From: Streptomyces parvus
GTDB lineage: Bacteria > Actinomycetota > Actinomycetes > Streptomycetales > Streptomycetaceae
Length of the DNA stretch: 64,000 bases
Assembly (NCBI RefSeq): GCF_014648875.1
Contig: NZ_BMRY01000006.1
Location: 124,001 to 188,000 of the forward strand
Direction of reading: 5' to 3'
Shown: positions 7,452-16,477 of the stretch, piece by piece
Layout: the number at the start of each line of letters is the position of its first letter
Position numbering within the stretch: the first letter of the stretch is position 1
Program-made: the position numbers and the translations under genes
Notes under the pieces: generated by a model
The model's input: the letters and a program-made list of their open reading frames with translations, nothing else
What the model was told of the DNA's origin: nothing
Databases searched by the model: none

Positions 7452-8714
7452 TCAGCCGAGCCGCTTCGCCAGCTCCGCCGCCGCCTCGGCCAGCGGCACC
7501 GCGCTCTGCTCGCCGGACTCCATGTCCTTGAGCTGCACGACACCCTCGGCGAGATCACGCTCGCCCGCGACCAGGGTGTAGCGCGCGCCCGAGCGGTTGG
7601 CGCTCTTCATCGCGCCCTTCAGGCCCCGGCCGCCGAACGCGAAGTCCGCGGCGATGCCCGCGCGGCGCAGCTCGGTGACGACGCCGAACAGCACCCGGCG
7701 GGCCTCCTCGCCGAGCGGGACGGCGTAGACGCTGGTGGTGGCGGGGAGGTCGAGCTCGACGCCCTCGGCCTCCAGGGCGAGGACCGTGCGGTCCACGCCG
7801 AGCGCCCAGCCGACGGACGGCAGCTCGGGGCCGCCGATCATCTCGGACAGGCCGTCGTAGCGGCCGCCGCCGCCCACCGCGGACTGCGAGCCGAGACCGT
7901 CGTGGACGAACTCGAAAGTCGTACGGGTGTAGTAGTCGAGGCCGCGCACCAGCTTCTCGTCGTCCTCGAACGCGACGCCGGCCGCCGTGAGCAGGGCCCG
8001 GACCTCTTCGTGGTACGCCTTGCACGCGTCGCACAGGTAGTCGCGGAACTTCGGGGCGTCGGTCAGCTGCTTCTGCACGTCGGCCCGCTTGTCGTCCAGG
8101 ACGCGCAGCGGGTTGATCTCGATGCGGCGGCGGGTCTCCTCGTCGAGGTCCAGGTCGCGCAGGAAGGTCTGGAGCGCCTCGCGGTAGACCGGGCGGCACT
8201 CCTTGTCGCCCAGCGAGTTCAGCAGGATGCGGAACCGGCGCAGGCCGAGCGAGCGGTACGCCTGGTCGGCGAGGATGATCAGCTCGGCGTCCAGGACCGG
8301 GTCCTCGGTACCGATGGCCTCGGCGCCGACCTGCGAGAAGTGGCGGTAGCGGCCCTTCTGCGGGCGCTCGTAGCGGTAGTACGAGCCGGAGTACCAGAGC
8401 TTGACGGGGAGGTTGCCGGCCTTGTGGAGGTTGGCCTGGAGGGCCGCGCGCAGGACGGAGGCGGTGCCTTCGGGGCGCAGGGCCAGCTGGGAGCCGCCCT
8501 TGGTGGTGAGGGTGTACATCTCCTTGGTGACGATGTCGGTGGACTCACCGACACCGCGTGCGAAGAGCTCGACGTTCTCAAAGCCGGGTGTCTCGATGTA
8601 GCCGTAGCCGGAGTCGCGCAGGGGCGCGGAGATGGCCTCGCGCACCGCCAGGAACTTCGCGGAGTCCGGCGGGGTCAGGTCGTACGTGCCCTTGGGGGCC
8701 TGAAAGGTGCTCAC
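7452..8714 (-). CDS. hisS: Histidyl-tRNA synthetase
   Basis: The 420-aa class II aminoacyl-tRNA synthetase charges tRNA-His. It has motif 2 region RYERPQKGRYRHFSQVG, the histidine-specific segment GGGGRYDGL, motif 3 with GWALGVDR, and a C-terminal HGTP anticodon-binding domain. The start is GTG at 8714 (VSTFQAPKGTYDL), matching the usual N-terminus; longer in-frame readings would add unrelated residues. It lies 17 nt downstream of the metallo-hydrolase gene on the same strand, so the two are probably co-transcribed. No T-box-like leader was seen. Confidence 0.97.
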   Translation of the reverse strand: MSTFQAPKGTYDLTPPDSAKFLAVREAISAPLRDSGYGYIETPGFENVELFARGVGESTDIVTKEMYTLTTKGGSQLALRPEGTASVLRAALQANLHKAGNLPVKLWYSGSYYRYERPQKGRYRHFSQVGAEAIGTEDPVLDAELIILADQAYRSLGLRRFRILLNSLGDKECRPVYREALQTFLRDLDLDEETRRRIEINPLRVLDDKRADVQKQLTDAPKFRDYLCDACKAYHEEVRALLTAAGVAFEDDEKLVRGLDYYTRTTFEFVHDGLGSQSAVGGGGRYDGLSEMIGGPELPSVGWALGVDRTVLALEAEGVELDLPATTSVYAVPLGEEARRVLFGVVTELRRAGIAADFAFGGRGLKGAMKSANRSGARYTLVAGERDLAEGVVQLKDMESGEQSAVPLAEAAAELAKRLG

Positions 8715-8731
8715 GTGATTACGTCTCTCGT

Positions 8732-9421
8732 CTACAGTCCTCGGCGCGGCGCCGCATCCAGGCCGTTCATGAACGGATTGGTGGCGCGCTCGCGGCCGAT
8801 GGTCGTCTGGGGGCCGTGGCCGGACAGCACCACGGTCGAGTCGTCGAGCGGCAGGCACACACGGGCCAGCGACTCGAGCAGCTCGGCGTGGTCGCCACCG
8901 GGCAGGTCGGTGCGTCCGACGGAGCCGGCGAAGAGCAGGTCGCCCGAGAAGAGGACCGGCGGAATGTCCGCGGCCTCGGGCATCCCGAACGTCACCGACC
9001 CCTTGGTATGGCCGGGCGCGTGCGAGACGCCGAACTCCAGACCGGCCAGGGTCAGCTTCGACCCGTCGGTCAGCTCCTTGACGTCGTCCGGCTCCCCCAC
9101 GGTCAGCTCGCCCATGAGCGGCATCCCGATGGAGCGGCCGAGCGCCTTCTCCGGGTCGCTCATCATGTAGCGGTCCTCGGGGTGGATCCAGGCGGGGACG
9201 TCATGGGCGCCGCAGACGGGCACGACCGAGGCGACGTGGTCGATGTGGCCGTGGGTGAGAACGACGGCGACGGGCTTGAGCCGATGCTTCTTCAGCGCTT
9301 CCTCGACGCCCTGGGCGGCCTGGTGGCCCGGGTCGATGATCACGCACTCCTCACCGGCGGCGGGGGCGACCAGATAGCAATTGGTCCCCCAGGCCCCGGC
9401 GGGGAACCCGGCAATAAGCAC
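8732..9421 (-). CDS. MBL-fold metallo-hydrolase (glyoxalase II-like)
   Basis: The 229-aa metallo-beta-lactamase fold protein has the metal motif THGHIDH (about residue 56), a later metal His in SHAPGHTKGS (about residue 133), an FSGDLLFAGSVGRTDL segment carrying the bridging Asp, and a C-terminal LSGHGPQT His. The set fits a hydroxyacylglutathione-hydrolase-like or persulfide-dioxygenase-like enzyme; actinomycetes lack glutathione, so the thiol substrate is unknown. The start is GTG at 9421 with AAGGA upstream. The pairing with hisS is conserved in actinobacteria. Confidence 0.9.
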   Translation of the reverse strand: MLIAGFPAGAWGTNCYLVAPAAGEECVIIDPGHQAAQGVEEALKKHRLKPVAVVLTHGHIDHVASVVPVCGAHDVPAWIHPEDRYMMSDPEKALGRSIGMPLMGELTVGEPDDVKELTDGSKLTLAGLEFGVSHAPGHTKGSVTFGMPEAADIPPVLFSGDLLFAGSVGRTDLPGGDHAELLESLARVCLPLDDSTVVLSGHGPQTTIGRERATNPFMNGLDAAPRRGL

Positions 9422-9578
9422 GATCGTCCTTAATGTTCGGCGGAGGATGCGGCCCGCAGTACAAGGATGCGGCGGATCAGAGCCTACCGGCGCTCCTCAT
9501 GACACAGGTAACCCATATACGGTACGGGCAGCTCAGGCCCTCATCCGACGATCCACGACGTAACAAGGAGCCCAACCG

Positions 9579-10370
9579 GTGTCCAGCAGCGAACAGCGGC
9601 GGCGGCAGCTCGCCCGGGAGAAGTTCGAGCGCCAGCAGAAGCGCCGCGAGGAAGCCCGCCGCAGGACGAGGCGCATCACCGCGATCGTCGCGGCCTCGGT
9701 GGCCGTGGTCGCCGTCGTGGGCGTGAGCGCGTTCGTCGTGGCGGGCAAGGACGACGACAAGGACAAGAAGAGCGAGGCGGCGGCGAGCCAGACCCCCACT
9801 CCGGAGCCTTCGGAGAGCGAGAGCAAGGCTCCGCTCCCCGCGATGAAGATCGACAAGAAGGCGAAGTACACGATGTCGCTCACGACGAGCCAGGGCGACA
9901 TCGCGTTCTCGATGGACGCGGCGAAGACCCCGCAGACCGTGAACTCCTTCAAGGCGCTCGCCGACAAGGGCTACTTCGACGACACCAAGTGCCACCGGCT
10001 GACCACCCAGGGCATCTTCGTGCTCCAGTGCGGCGACCCCAAGGGCGACGGCACGGGCGGTCCTGGCTACAACATCCCGGACGAGAACCTGGACGCGCTC
10101 GGCAAGGCGGGCGACGACGGTACGGTCGTCTACCCGCCGGGCACGGTGGCGATGGCCAACACCGGTCAGCCGAACTCCGGCGGCAGCCAGTTCTTCCTGG
10201 TCTACAAGGAGACGAAGCTCCCGCCCACCTACACGCCGTTCGGCACGATGGACGACGCCTCGCTGAAGGCCGTCGAGAAGGTCGGCGCGGCCGGGGTCGA
10301 GGGCGGTGCGGGCGACGGCGCCCCGAAGAAGGCCGTGACGGTGGAGAAGGTGTCCGTCGAGAAGAGCTGA
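9579..10370 (+). CDS. Membrane-anchored peptidyl-prolyl cis-trans isomerase (cyclophilin)
   Basis: The 263-aa protein has a highly basic cytoplasmic start (residues 1-33), one transmembrane helix (about 34-56), an acidic Ser/Pro linker (about 60-88), and an extracytoplasmic cyclophilin domain (about 95-260). Cyclophilin motifs seen are HRLTTQGIFVLQCGDP, MANTGQPNSGGSQFF and a final FGTM segment. It probably assists folding of secreted proteins at the outer face of the membrane. The start is GTG at 9579 with AAGGAG eight bases upstream. A 42-bp palindrome follows the gene. Confidence 0.92.
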   Translation: MSSSEQRRRQLAREKFERQQKRREEARRRTRRITAIVAASVAVVAVVGVSAFVVAGKDDDKDKKSEAAASQTPTPEPSESESKAPLPAMKIDKKAKYTMSLTTSQGDIAFSMDAAKTPQTVNSFKALADKGYFDDTKCHRLTTQGIFVLQCGDPKGDGTGGPGYNIPDENLDALGKAGDDGTVVYPPGTVAMANTGQPNSGGSQFFLVYKETKLPPTYTPFGTMDDASLKAVEKVGAAGVEGGAGDGAPKKAVTVEKVSVEKS

Positions 10371-10388
10371 GCCCGCGGGACGGCGACC

Positions 10389-10430
10389 GGCGGGGAGGGG
10401 CCTCCGCCCGGGCGGAGGCCCCTCCCCGCC
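10389..10430 (+). terminator. Terminator after cyclophilin gene (42-bp perfect palindrome)
   Basis: Positions 10389-10430 form a perfect inverted repeat with no spacer (centre at 10409/10410), 18 nt past the stop. It is very strong but lacks a T-run. Confidence 0.75.
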
Positions 10431-10594
10431 CGAGCGGAACCCGAGCGGAGAATTTCAGCCGCGCTGAGTGCGGACAGCCGGGTGGCCGGTCGCCTAGATT
10501 GGCGTTGTGCAGGGCGGGCGAGGCCCGCCCCAGGAAACTGTGGACGATGCCCGGGGGGCGAACCCCCTCGCAGGCATCAGGTGGAGGAGGCGCT

Positions 10595-11824
10595 GTGAGC
10601 AGCGACCCGTGGGGCCGCGTCGACGAGACGGGCACCGTGTACGTGCGTACAGCCGAGGGCGAGCAGGTCGTCGGATCGTGGCAGGCCGGTTCCCCCGAGG
10701 AGGCTCTGGCCTATTTCGAGCGCAAGTACGACGGCATTGTGGTCGAGATCGGCCTCCTCGAACGGCGGGTGAAGACCACCGATCTGTCGGCTAAGGACGC
10801 GACGACGGCCATCGACCATCTGCGGCAGCAGGTCGACGAGCACCACGCGGTGGGCGACCTGGACGCGCTGCGCAAGCGGCTGGACGCGCTCGTCGCGACG
10901 GTCGAGGCGCGGCGTGAGGAGCGCAAGGCGCAGAAGGCCAAGCAGACCGACGAGGCCAAGCAGGCCAAGGAGGCGCTGGTCGCCGAGGCCGAGGAGCTGG
11001 CGCGGAGCGAGCAGTGGCGGTCGGCCGGCGAGCGGCTGCGGGCGCTGGTGGACACCTGGAAGGGTCTCCCCCGCCTCGACCGCAAGTCGGACGACGAGCT
11101 GTGGCACCGCTTCTCCCACGCCCGCTCGGCGTTCTCCAAGCGGCGCAAGGCCCACTTCGCCGCGCTGGACGCCCAGCGCGAGGAGGCCCGCAAGGCCAAG
11201 GAGAAGCTGGTCACCGAGGCCGAGTCGCTGTCCGGCTCCACGGACTGGGCCGGCACGGCGGCGCGCTACCGCGACCTGATGACCGAGTGGAAGGCGGCGG
11301 GCCGCGCCCAGCGCGAGGCCGAGGACGATCTGTGGAACCGCTTCCGCGGCGCCCAGGACATCTTCTTCGCCGCCCGCGGCGAGGTCTTCGCGGAGCGGGA
11401 CGCCGAGCAGGGCGAGAACCTCAAGCTCAAGGAGGAGCTCGCCACCGAGGCCGAGAAGCTGGTGCCGGTGAAGGACCTGAAGGCGGCCCGCGCCGCGTTC
11501 CGGTCCATCAACGAGCGCTGGGAGGCCATCGGCCACGTACCGAGTGACGCCCGCCCGAAGGTCGAGGGCCGGATGCAGGCGGTGGAGCGGGCGCTCCTGG
11601 AGTCCGAGGAGTCCGAGTGGCGCCGGACGAACCCGGAGGCGCGGGCCCGCGCCGCGGGTCTGACCGGTCAGCTCCAGGCCGCCGTGGACAAGCTGCGCGG
11701 CCAGATCGACACCGCGCGCGCCCAGGGCAACAACGCCCGCGCGGACAAGCTGGCCAAGGAGCTGGAGGGCCGCCAGGCGCTGCTGGACCAGGCGCTGAAG
11801 GGCCTGGAGGAGTTCGGCGGCTGA
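10595..11824 (+). CDS. DUF349 domain-containing protein
   Basis: The 409-aa, almost wholly helical protein carries about three DUF349 repeats between residues 100 and 330, each recognised by a W-x-G or DLWxRF-type pattern (LWHRFSHARSAF, LWNRFRGAQDIF). Long Lys/Glu/Ala-rich coiled coils connect them. The function is unknown; the family is widespread in actinobacteria. The start is GTG at 10595, with GGAGGAGG five bases upstream deciding the choice; an upstream in-frame reading would run through the previous terminator. It appears monocistronic. A TAGATT hexamer at 10495-10500 could be a -10 element, but no convincing -35 is visible. Confidence 0.88.
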   Translation: MSSDPWGRVDETGTVYVRTAEGEQVVGSWQAGSPEEALAYFERKYDGIVVEIGLLERRVKTTDLSAKDATTAIDHLRQQVDEHHAVGDLDALRKRLDALVATVEARREERKAQKAKQTDEAKQAKEALVAEAEELARSEQWRSAGERLRALVDTWKGLPRLDRKSDDELWHRFSHARSAFSKRRKAHFAALDAQREEARKAKEKLVTEAESLSGSTDWAGTAARYRDLMTEWKAAGRAQREAEDDLWNRFRGAQDIFFAARGEVFAERDAEQGENLKLKEELATEAEKLVPVKDLKAARAAFRSINERWEAIGHVPSDARPKVEGRMQAVERALLESEESEWRRTNPEARARAAGLTGQLQAAVDKLRGQIDTARAQGNNARADKLAKELEGRQALLDQALKGLEEFGG

Positions 11825-11839
11825 GAAGCCCACAGGCAG

Positions 11840-11868
11840 GGCCCCGGTACGCGATGCGTACCGGGGCC
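11840..11868. terminator. Terminator between DUF349 gene and MFS gene
   Basis: A 13-bp perfect stem (11840-11852 with 11856-11868), GAT loop and trailing TTT on the plus strand form a classic intrinsic terminator in a convergent gap. Confidence 0.88.
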
Positions 11869-11884
11869 TTTCCCGTGTTCGCGG

Positions 11885-13081
11885 TCACGGGACAGGGACC
11901 GGGCGGCGAACACCGCCCACCACGAACAGCGCCAGGACGGTCAGCGCGGCGCCGGCCCACAGCACGCTCGTCGTGCCGATGCCGTCGACGGCGAAGCCGC
12001 CGAGGAGCGCGCCCAGCGCGATGGACAGGTTGAACGCCGAGACGTACAGCGAGGTGGCCGCCTCGGTGGCGTCCGGTGCGGCGTCGAGTATCCAGGTCTG
12101 GAAGGTGACCGGCACCGCACCGTAGCCCAGCCCCCACAGCACCAGGATCGCCCCCGCCGAGAAGGCGCCGGTGTCGGCGAGCGCGAGGACCGCCATGGCC
12201 GCCGTGAGGACCACCGAGATGCCCATGACGCAGCGCCGGAGGTGGCGGGTGACGAGGGCTCCGGCGATGAAGTTGCCGCAGATCCCGGCGACTCCGAACG
12301 TCAGCAGCAGCACGCTGATCGAGCTGTCGGCCACTCCGTCGCCCTGGAGGATCGGCCGGACGAACGTGTAGGCGAGGAAGTGGCCGGTGATGACCAGGAA
12401 GGTGAGGGCGATACCCACCCGGACACCGGCGTTGCCCCGGAAGACCTGCGGCAGGGCCGAGAAGGTGACGGTCCGCCCGGCCGGGACCCTGGGCATGAAG
12501 AAGAGCATGCAGGCCAGGGAGACAAGACCGAGGATGCCCACGGCGGCGAACGCGGTGCGCCATCCGCTGAGATCGCCGATGAGGGTTCCGCTGGGCACGC
12601 CCAGGACGGACGCGGTCTCCACCCCGCCGAAGATCACAGCGGTGGCCCGGGCGACGTGCCTCGCCGGTACCAGGCGCAGGGCGATGCCGCCGGCGATGGA
12701 CCAGAAGCCGCCGACGCTGAGGCCGATCAGGAACCGGGCGACGAGGACCACCGTGAAGCTGGTGGCGAAGGCGGAGGCCAGATTGGCCGCGCCCATCAGG
12801 CCGATCAGGACCACCAGGACGATACGGCGGTCGATGTGCCCGGTGGCCACGGTGACCAGGGGCGCCGAGACCGCGGCGACCAGGCCGGGCACCGTCACCA
12901 TGAGCCCGGCGGTGCCCTCGGAGACGTCGAGGGCCTGGCCGACGGGGGTGAGCAGGCCCACGGGGAGCAGCTCGGAGGTCATCAGGGAGAAGATGCCCAG
13001 GGTCACCGCCAGGACGGCGAGCCAGCCCTTGACGGGTGAGGGACCGGTGGCCGTGGTCGCCCCGGTCTCGACGGTGGTCAC
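11885..13081 (-). CDS. MFS transporter (DHA1-type efflux)
   Basis: The 398-aa major facilitator has twelve hydrophobic segments and starts near TM1 with WLAVLAVTLGIFSLMTSELLPVGLL, a pattern of the YdhP/AraJ/Bcr-like efflux group. TM2-3 loop features (GHIDRR) match the MFS motif A position. The start is the GTG at 13081, which forms a GTGA overlap with the upstream AhpD-family gene, so the two are translationally coupled. The substrate is unknown. Pairing with a carboxymuconolactone-decarboxylase-fold protein suggests a shared role in handling a small toxic or oxidised compound; this is inference. Confidence 0.88.
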   Translation of the reverse strand: MTTVETGATTATGPSPVKGWLAVLAVTLGIFSLMTSELLPVGLLTPVGQALDVSEGTAGLMVTVPGLVAAVSAPLVTVATGHIDRRIVLVVLIGLMGAANLASAFATSFTVVLVARFLIGLSVGGFWSIAGGIALRLVPARHVARATAVIFGGVETASVLGVPSGTLIGDLSGWRTAFAAVGILGLVSLACMLFFMPRVPAGRTVTFSALPQVFRGNAGVRVGIALTFLVITGHFLAYTFVRPILQGDGVADSSISVLLLTFGVAGICGNFIAGALVTRHLRRCVMGISVVLTAAMAVLALADTGAFSAGAILVLWGLGYGAVPVTFQTWILDAAPDATEAATSLYVSAFNLSIALGALLGGFAVDGIGTTSVLWAGAALTVLALFVVGGVRRPVPVP

Positions 13082-13530
13082 GGGGTACCGGGTGTCTTGC
13101 GCGTGGTGACGTTCATCCGGTTCCACGCGTTGACGGTGAAGATGAGGGCGATGAGCTGGGCGAGCTCCTTCTCCTCGAAGTGGCGTGCGGCTTCCTCGTA
13201 CACCGCGTCCGGCACTCCCGCGGGCAGCAGGGTGACGGCTTCGGTCAGGGCGAGGGCGGCCCGCTCCTTCTCGGTGAACAGACTCGACTCCTCCCAGCCG
13301 GAGAGCTGGTGCATCCGCTCCTCCGACTCCCCGGCCTTGCGGGCGTCCCCGGTGTGGTAGTCGATGCAGTAGGCGCAGCGGTTGATCTGCGAGGCGCGGA
13401 TCTGCACCAGTTCCAGCAGGACGGGGTCGAGCCCTTCGCGGGCGGCGGCGTCGAGGGCGAGGACCGCCTTGAAGACCTTGGGAGAGACGGCGGCGAAGTT
13501 CATGCGCTGAGGCACCTGAAAAGTGGTCAT
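13078..13530 (-). CDS. Carboxymuconolactone decarboxylase/AhpD-family protein
   Basis: The 150-aa AhpD-like fold protein contains the redox motif RCAYCIDYH near residue 64, the CxxC-xxxH signature of alkylhydroperoxidase D-type proteins. The rest fits the single-domain carboxymuconolactone decarboxylase family, with the preceding LVQIRASQIN typical of that group. The start is ATG at 13530 (MTTFQVPQRM); it lacks a good ribosome site and may be leaderless. It is coupled to the downstream MFS gene through GTGA. It is likely a peroxidase or thiol-dependent reductase. Confidence 0.88.
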   Translation of the reverse strand: MTTFQVPQRMNFAAVSPKVFKAVLALDAAAREGLDPVLLELVQIRASQINRCAYCIDYHTGDARKAGESEERMHQLSGWEESSLFTEKERAALALTEAVTLLPAGVPDAVYEEAARHFEEKELAQLIALIFTVNAWNRMNVTTRKTPGTP

Positions 13531-13631
13531 GAAAGGACCGTAGGCGCGGAAGCGACCCGGAACGGGGTGCATTCTCAGGGCAAAATCATGGGTCAATCGC
13601 CGGGCGTCAGGACGCGGTGGCCGCACGGAAA

Positions 13632-13670
13632 AGGCCGTGACGTGACCTCGGTACGGTCACGCCACGGCCT
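13632..13670 (-). terminator. Terminator downstream of relA
   Basis: A 16-bp stem (13632-13647 with 13655-13670) with a single mismatch and a 7-nt loop is followed on the minus strand by TTTT. It ends the relA transcript 15 nt past the stop. Confidence 0.85.
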
Positions 13671-13685
13671 CGGTTTCGGCGACGC

Positions 13686-16307
13686 CTACGGCCTGCGGGC
13701 GGAGGTGACCCGGTAGACGTCGTAGACGCCCTCCACACCACGTACGGCCTTCAGGACGTGGCCCAGGTGCTTGGGGTCGCCCATCTCGAAGGTGAAGCGC
13801 GAGGTCGCCACCCGGTCACGGGACGTCTGGACGGCCGCCGAGAGGATGTTGACGTGCTGGTCGGAGAGGATCCGGGTGACGTCGGAGAGCAGCCGGGAGC
13901 GGTCCAGCGCCTCGACCTGGATGGCGACCAGGAAGACGGACGACTGGGTGGGCGCCCACTCGACGTCAAGGATGCGCTCGGGCTGCTGCGACAGCGACTC
14001 CACGTTGACGCAGTCCGCGCGGTGCACGGAGACGCCGCTGCCCCGGGTGACGAAGCCGATGATCGGGTCGCCGGGGACGGGCGTGCAGCAGCGGGCGAGC
14101 TTGACCCAGACGTCCTCGACGCCCTTGACGACGACGCCGGGGTCCGCGTTGGCGCGGCGCTTGCTGCGGCCGCCGTGCGAGGGCGGGGTGGACTCGGCGA
14201 TGTCCTCGTTGGCCTCGTCGTGGCCGCCGAGGGCCTGCACCAGCTTCTGGACGACGCCCGCCGCCGCGACATGGCCCTCGCCGATCGCCGCGTACAGCGA
14301 GGAGATGTCCGGGTAGCGCATCTCGTGGGCGAGGGTGACCAGGGAGTCGCCGGTGAGGATGCGCTGGATCGGCAGGTTCTGCTTGCGCATGGCCCGCGCG
14401 ATGGCGTCCTTGCCCTGCTCGATGGCCTCGTCGCGGCGCTCCTTGGAGAACCAGGCGCGGATCTTGTTGCGGGCGCGCGGCGACTTGACGAAGCCGAGCC
14501 AGTCCCGTGAGGGTCCGGCGCCGGCCGCCTTGGAGGTGAAGACCTCGACCAGGTCTCCGTTGTCGAGCGTCGATTCGAGCGGGACGAGCCGCCCGTTGAC
14601 GCGTGCTCCTATGGTCCGGTGGCCGACCTCGGTGTGGACGGCGTAGGCGAAGTCGACGGGGGTCGCGCCGGCGGGCAGCGCTATGACATCGCCCTTCGGC
14701 GTGAAGACGAAGACCTCGTTGCGCGAGAGGTCGAAGCGCAGGGACTCCAGGAACTCGCCGGGGTCCTCGGTCTCCTTCTGCCAGTCCAGGAGCTGGCGCA
14801 GCCACGCCATGTCGTTCACCGTGTCCTGGCCGCGCCCGGTGTTCTTGGGGACGTCGGTACGGACCTTGGAGGCGCCCGCCACGGCCTCCTGCTTGTACTT
14901 CCAGTGGGCGGCGATGCCGTACTCGGCGCGGCGGTGCATGTCGAACGTACGGATCTGGAGCTCGACGGGCTTGCCGCTGGGACCGATCACCGTGGTGTGC
15001 AGTGACTGGTACATGTTGAATTTGGGCATCGCGATGTAGTCCTTGAACCGCCCGGGGACCGGGTTCCACCGGGCGTGGACGGTGCCGAGCGCCGCGTAGC
15101 AGTCGCGGACGGTGTCGACGAGGACGCGGATGCCGACCAGGTCGTAGATCTCGGCGAAGTCGCGGCCTCGCACGATCATCTTCTGGTAGACGCTGTAGTA
15201 GTGCTTGGGGCGGCCGGTGACGGTGGCCTTGATGCGGGCGGCGCGCAGGTCGGACTGGACCTCGTCGGTCACTATGGCGAGGTATTCGTCGCGCTTGGGG
15301 GCCCGCTCGGCGACGAGGCGGACGATCTCGTCGTACATCTTGGGGTAGAGGATCGCGAAGGCGAGGTCCTCCAGCTCCCACTTGATGGTGTTCATGCCCA
15401 GCCGGTGCGCCAGCGGGGCGTAGATCTCCAGCGTTTCGCGGGCCTTCTTCTCCTGCTTCTCCCGCTTGAGGTAGCGCATGGTGCGCATGTTGTGCAGGCG
15501 GTCGGCGAGCTTGATGACGAGGACCCGGGGGTCCTTGGCCATGGCGACGACCATCTTGCGTACGGTCTCGGCCTGGGCGGCCTCGCCGAACTTGACCTTG
15601 TCCAGCTTGGTGACGCCGTCGACGAGCAGGGCGACCTGGTCGCCGAAGTCGCGCTTGAGGGTGTCGAGGCCGTACTCGGTGTCCTCGACGGTGTCGTGCA
15701 GCAGGCCCGCCATCAGCGTCGCCGGGTCCATGCCCAGCTCGGCGAGGATCGTGGTGACGGCCAGCGGGTGGGTGATGTAGGGGTCGCCGCTCTTGCGCTT
15801 CTGGCCCCGGTGCCAGCGCTCGGCGACCTGGTAGGCCTTCTCGATCTGGCGGAGCGTGGCCGTCTCGATCTTGGGGTCGTTGCCCCGGACCGTACGCAGG
15901 AGGGGTTCCAGGACCGGGTTGTACGGGCTGGAGCGCTGTACGCCCAGTCGGGCGAGGCGGGCCCGCACCCGGTTGGAGGAGCCGCCGGAGCGGGACGCGG
16001 AGCCGGTGGCGGATCCGGACTTCGCGGGGGGCCCGGGGGGCGGGGGCTTGGGCGCGGCAGGGGCCGGTTTCCTGGCCGGAGGCTGCACGGGGCCCGTCGT
16101 CCCGGCCGGTTTCGGCGGGGCTTCGGGGGCCGCGGGCTTCACGGGAGGAGCGGCGGGCTTCGCCGCCCGGGGGCGCACGGAATCGGCGGCCGGCTCGGCG
16201 GGCGCGGGCTCCGGCGCGTTCGAGGGCGCAGCCTTCTCGGGCGTGGCGGGGGCCGCCACGGGCTTGTCGGGCTGCGGGGCGGCGGCTGACTGGGCCTCGT
16301 CTGGCAA
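13686..16307 (-). CDS. relA: Bifunctional (p)ppGpp synthetase/hydrolase
   Basis: The 873-aa RelA/SpoT homologue makes and degrades the alarmone (p)ppGpp, which in Streptomyces links starvation to antibiotic production and development. Order: Pro/Ala/Glu-rich N-terminal extension (about 1-135, absent from most Rel proteins), HD hydrolase domain with HDTVEDTEY (about 202), synthetase domain (about 340-480), TGS domain (about 530-590, FTPKGDVIALPAGATPVDF), and a C-terminal ACT domain (about 795-870). The intact HD motif means hydrolase activity is expected. I place the start at TTG 16307 because GAGGAG lies just upstream and the protein then reads LPDEAQSAAAPQ; upstream in-frame codons encode nonsense. 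It follows apt but is separated from it by a terminator-like hairpin. Confidence 0.96.
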   Translation of the reverse strand: MPDEAQSAAAPQPDKPVAAPATPEKAAPSNAPEPAPAEPAADSVRPRAAKPAAPPVKPAAPEAPPKPAGTTGPVQPPARKPAPAAPKPPPPGPPAKSGSATGSASRSGGSSNRVRARLARLGVQRSSPYNPVLEPLLRTVRGNDPKIETATLRQIEKAYQVAERWHRGQKRKSGDPYITHPLAVTTILAELGMDPATLMAGLLHDTVEDTEYGLDTLKRDFGDQVALLVDGVTKLDKVKFGEAAQAETVRKMVVAMAKDPRVLVIKLADRLHNMRTMRYLKREKQEKKARETLEIYAPLAHRLGMNTIKWELEDLAFAILYPKMYDEIVRLVAERAPKRDEYLAIVTDEVQSDLRAARIKATVTGRPKHYYSVYQKMIVRGRDFAEIYDLVGIRVLVDTVRDCYAALGTVHARWNPVPGRFKDYIAMPKFNMYQSLHTTVIGPSGKPVELQIRTFDMHRRAEYGIAAHWKYKQEAVAGASKVRTDVPKNTGRGQDTVNDMAWLRQLLDWQKETEDPGEFLESLRFDLSRNEVFVFTPKGDVIALPAGATPVDFAYAVHTEVGHRTIGARVNGRLVPLESTLDNGDLVEVFTSKAAGAGPSRDWLGFVKSPRARNKIRAWFSKERRDEAIEQGKDAIARAMRKQNLPIQRILTGDSLVTLAHEMRYPDISSLYAAIGEGHVAAAGVVQKLVQALGGHDEANEDIAESTPPSHGGRSKRRANADPGVVVKGVEDVWVKLARCCTPVPGDPIIGFVTRGSGVSVHRADCVNVESLSQQPERILDVEWAPTQSSVFLVAIQVEALDRSRLLSDVTRILSDQHVNILSAAVQTSRDRVATSRFTFEMGDPKHLGHVLKAVRGVEGVYDVYRVTSARRP

Positions 16308-16404
16308 GAGCGCTCCTCGTGCGGATCCGGGGTACCCGGAGAGCCCATGGTATCGATCCCCCGGCGGGACCTCGTCCGGGGACGGTGGGAGCCTGCACAA
16401 CGAG

Positions 16405-16437
16405 GGACGGGCACCCCGTGTTCCCGGGTGCCCGTCC
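16405..16437 (-). terminator. Terminator-like hairpin between apt and relA
   Basis: A perfect 12-bp stem (16405-16416 with 16426-16437) with a 9-nt loop lies 40 nt past the apt stop. It implies that relA also has its own promoter in the 16308-16404 stretch. Confidence 0.75.
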
Positions 16438-16477
16438 TGGTGTGCTCGATGTCCGTCGCCGGACGGCGGTCCGCTGT

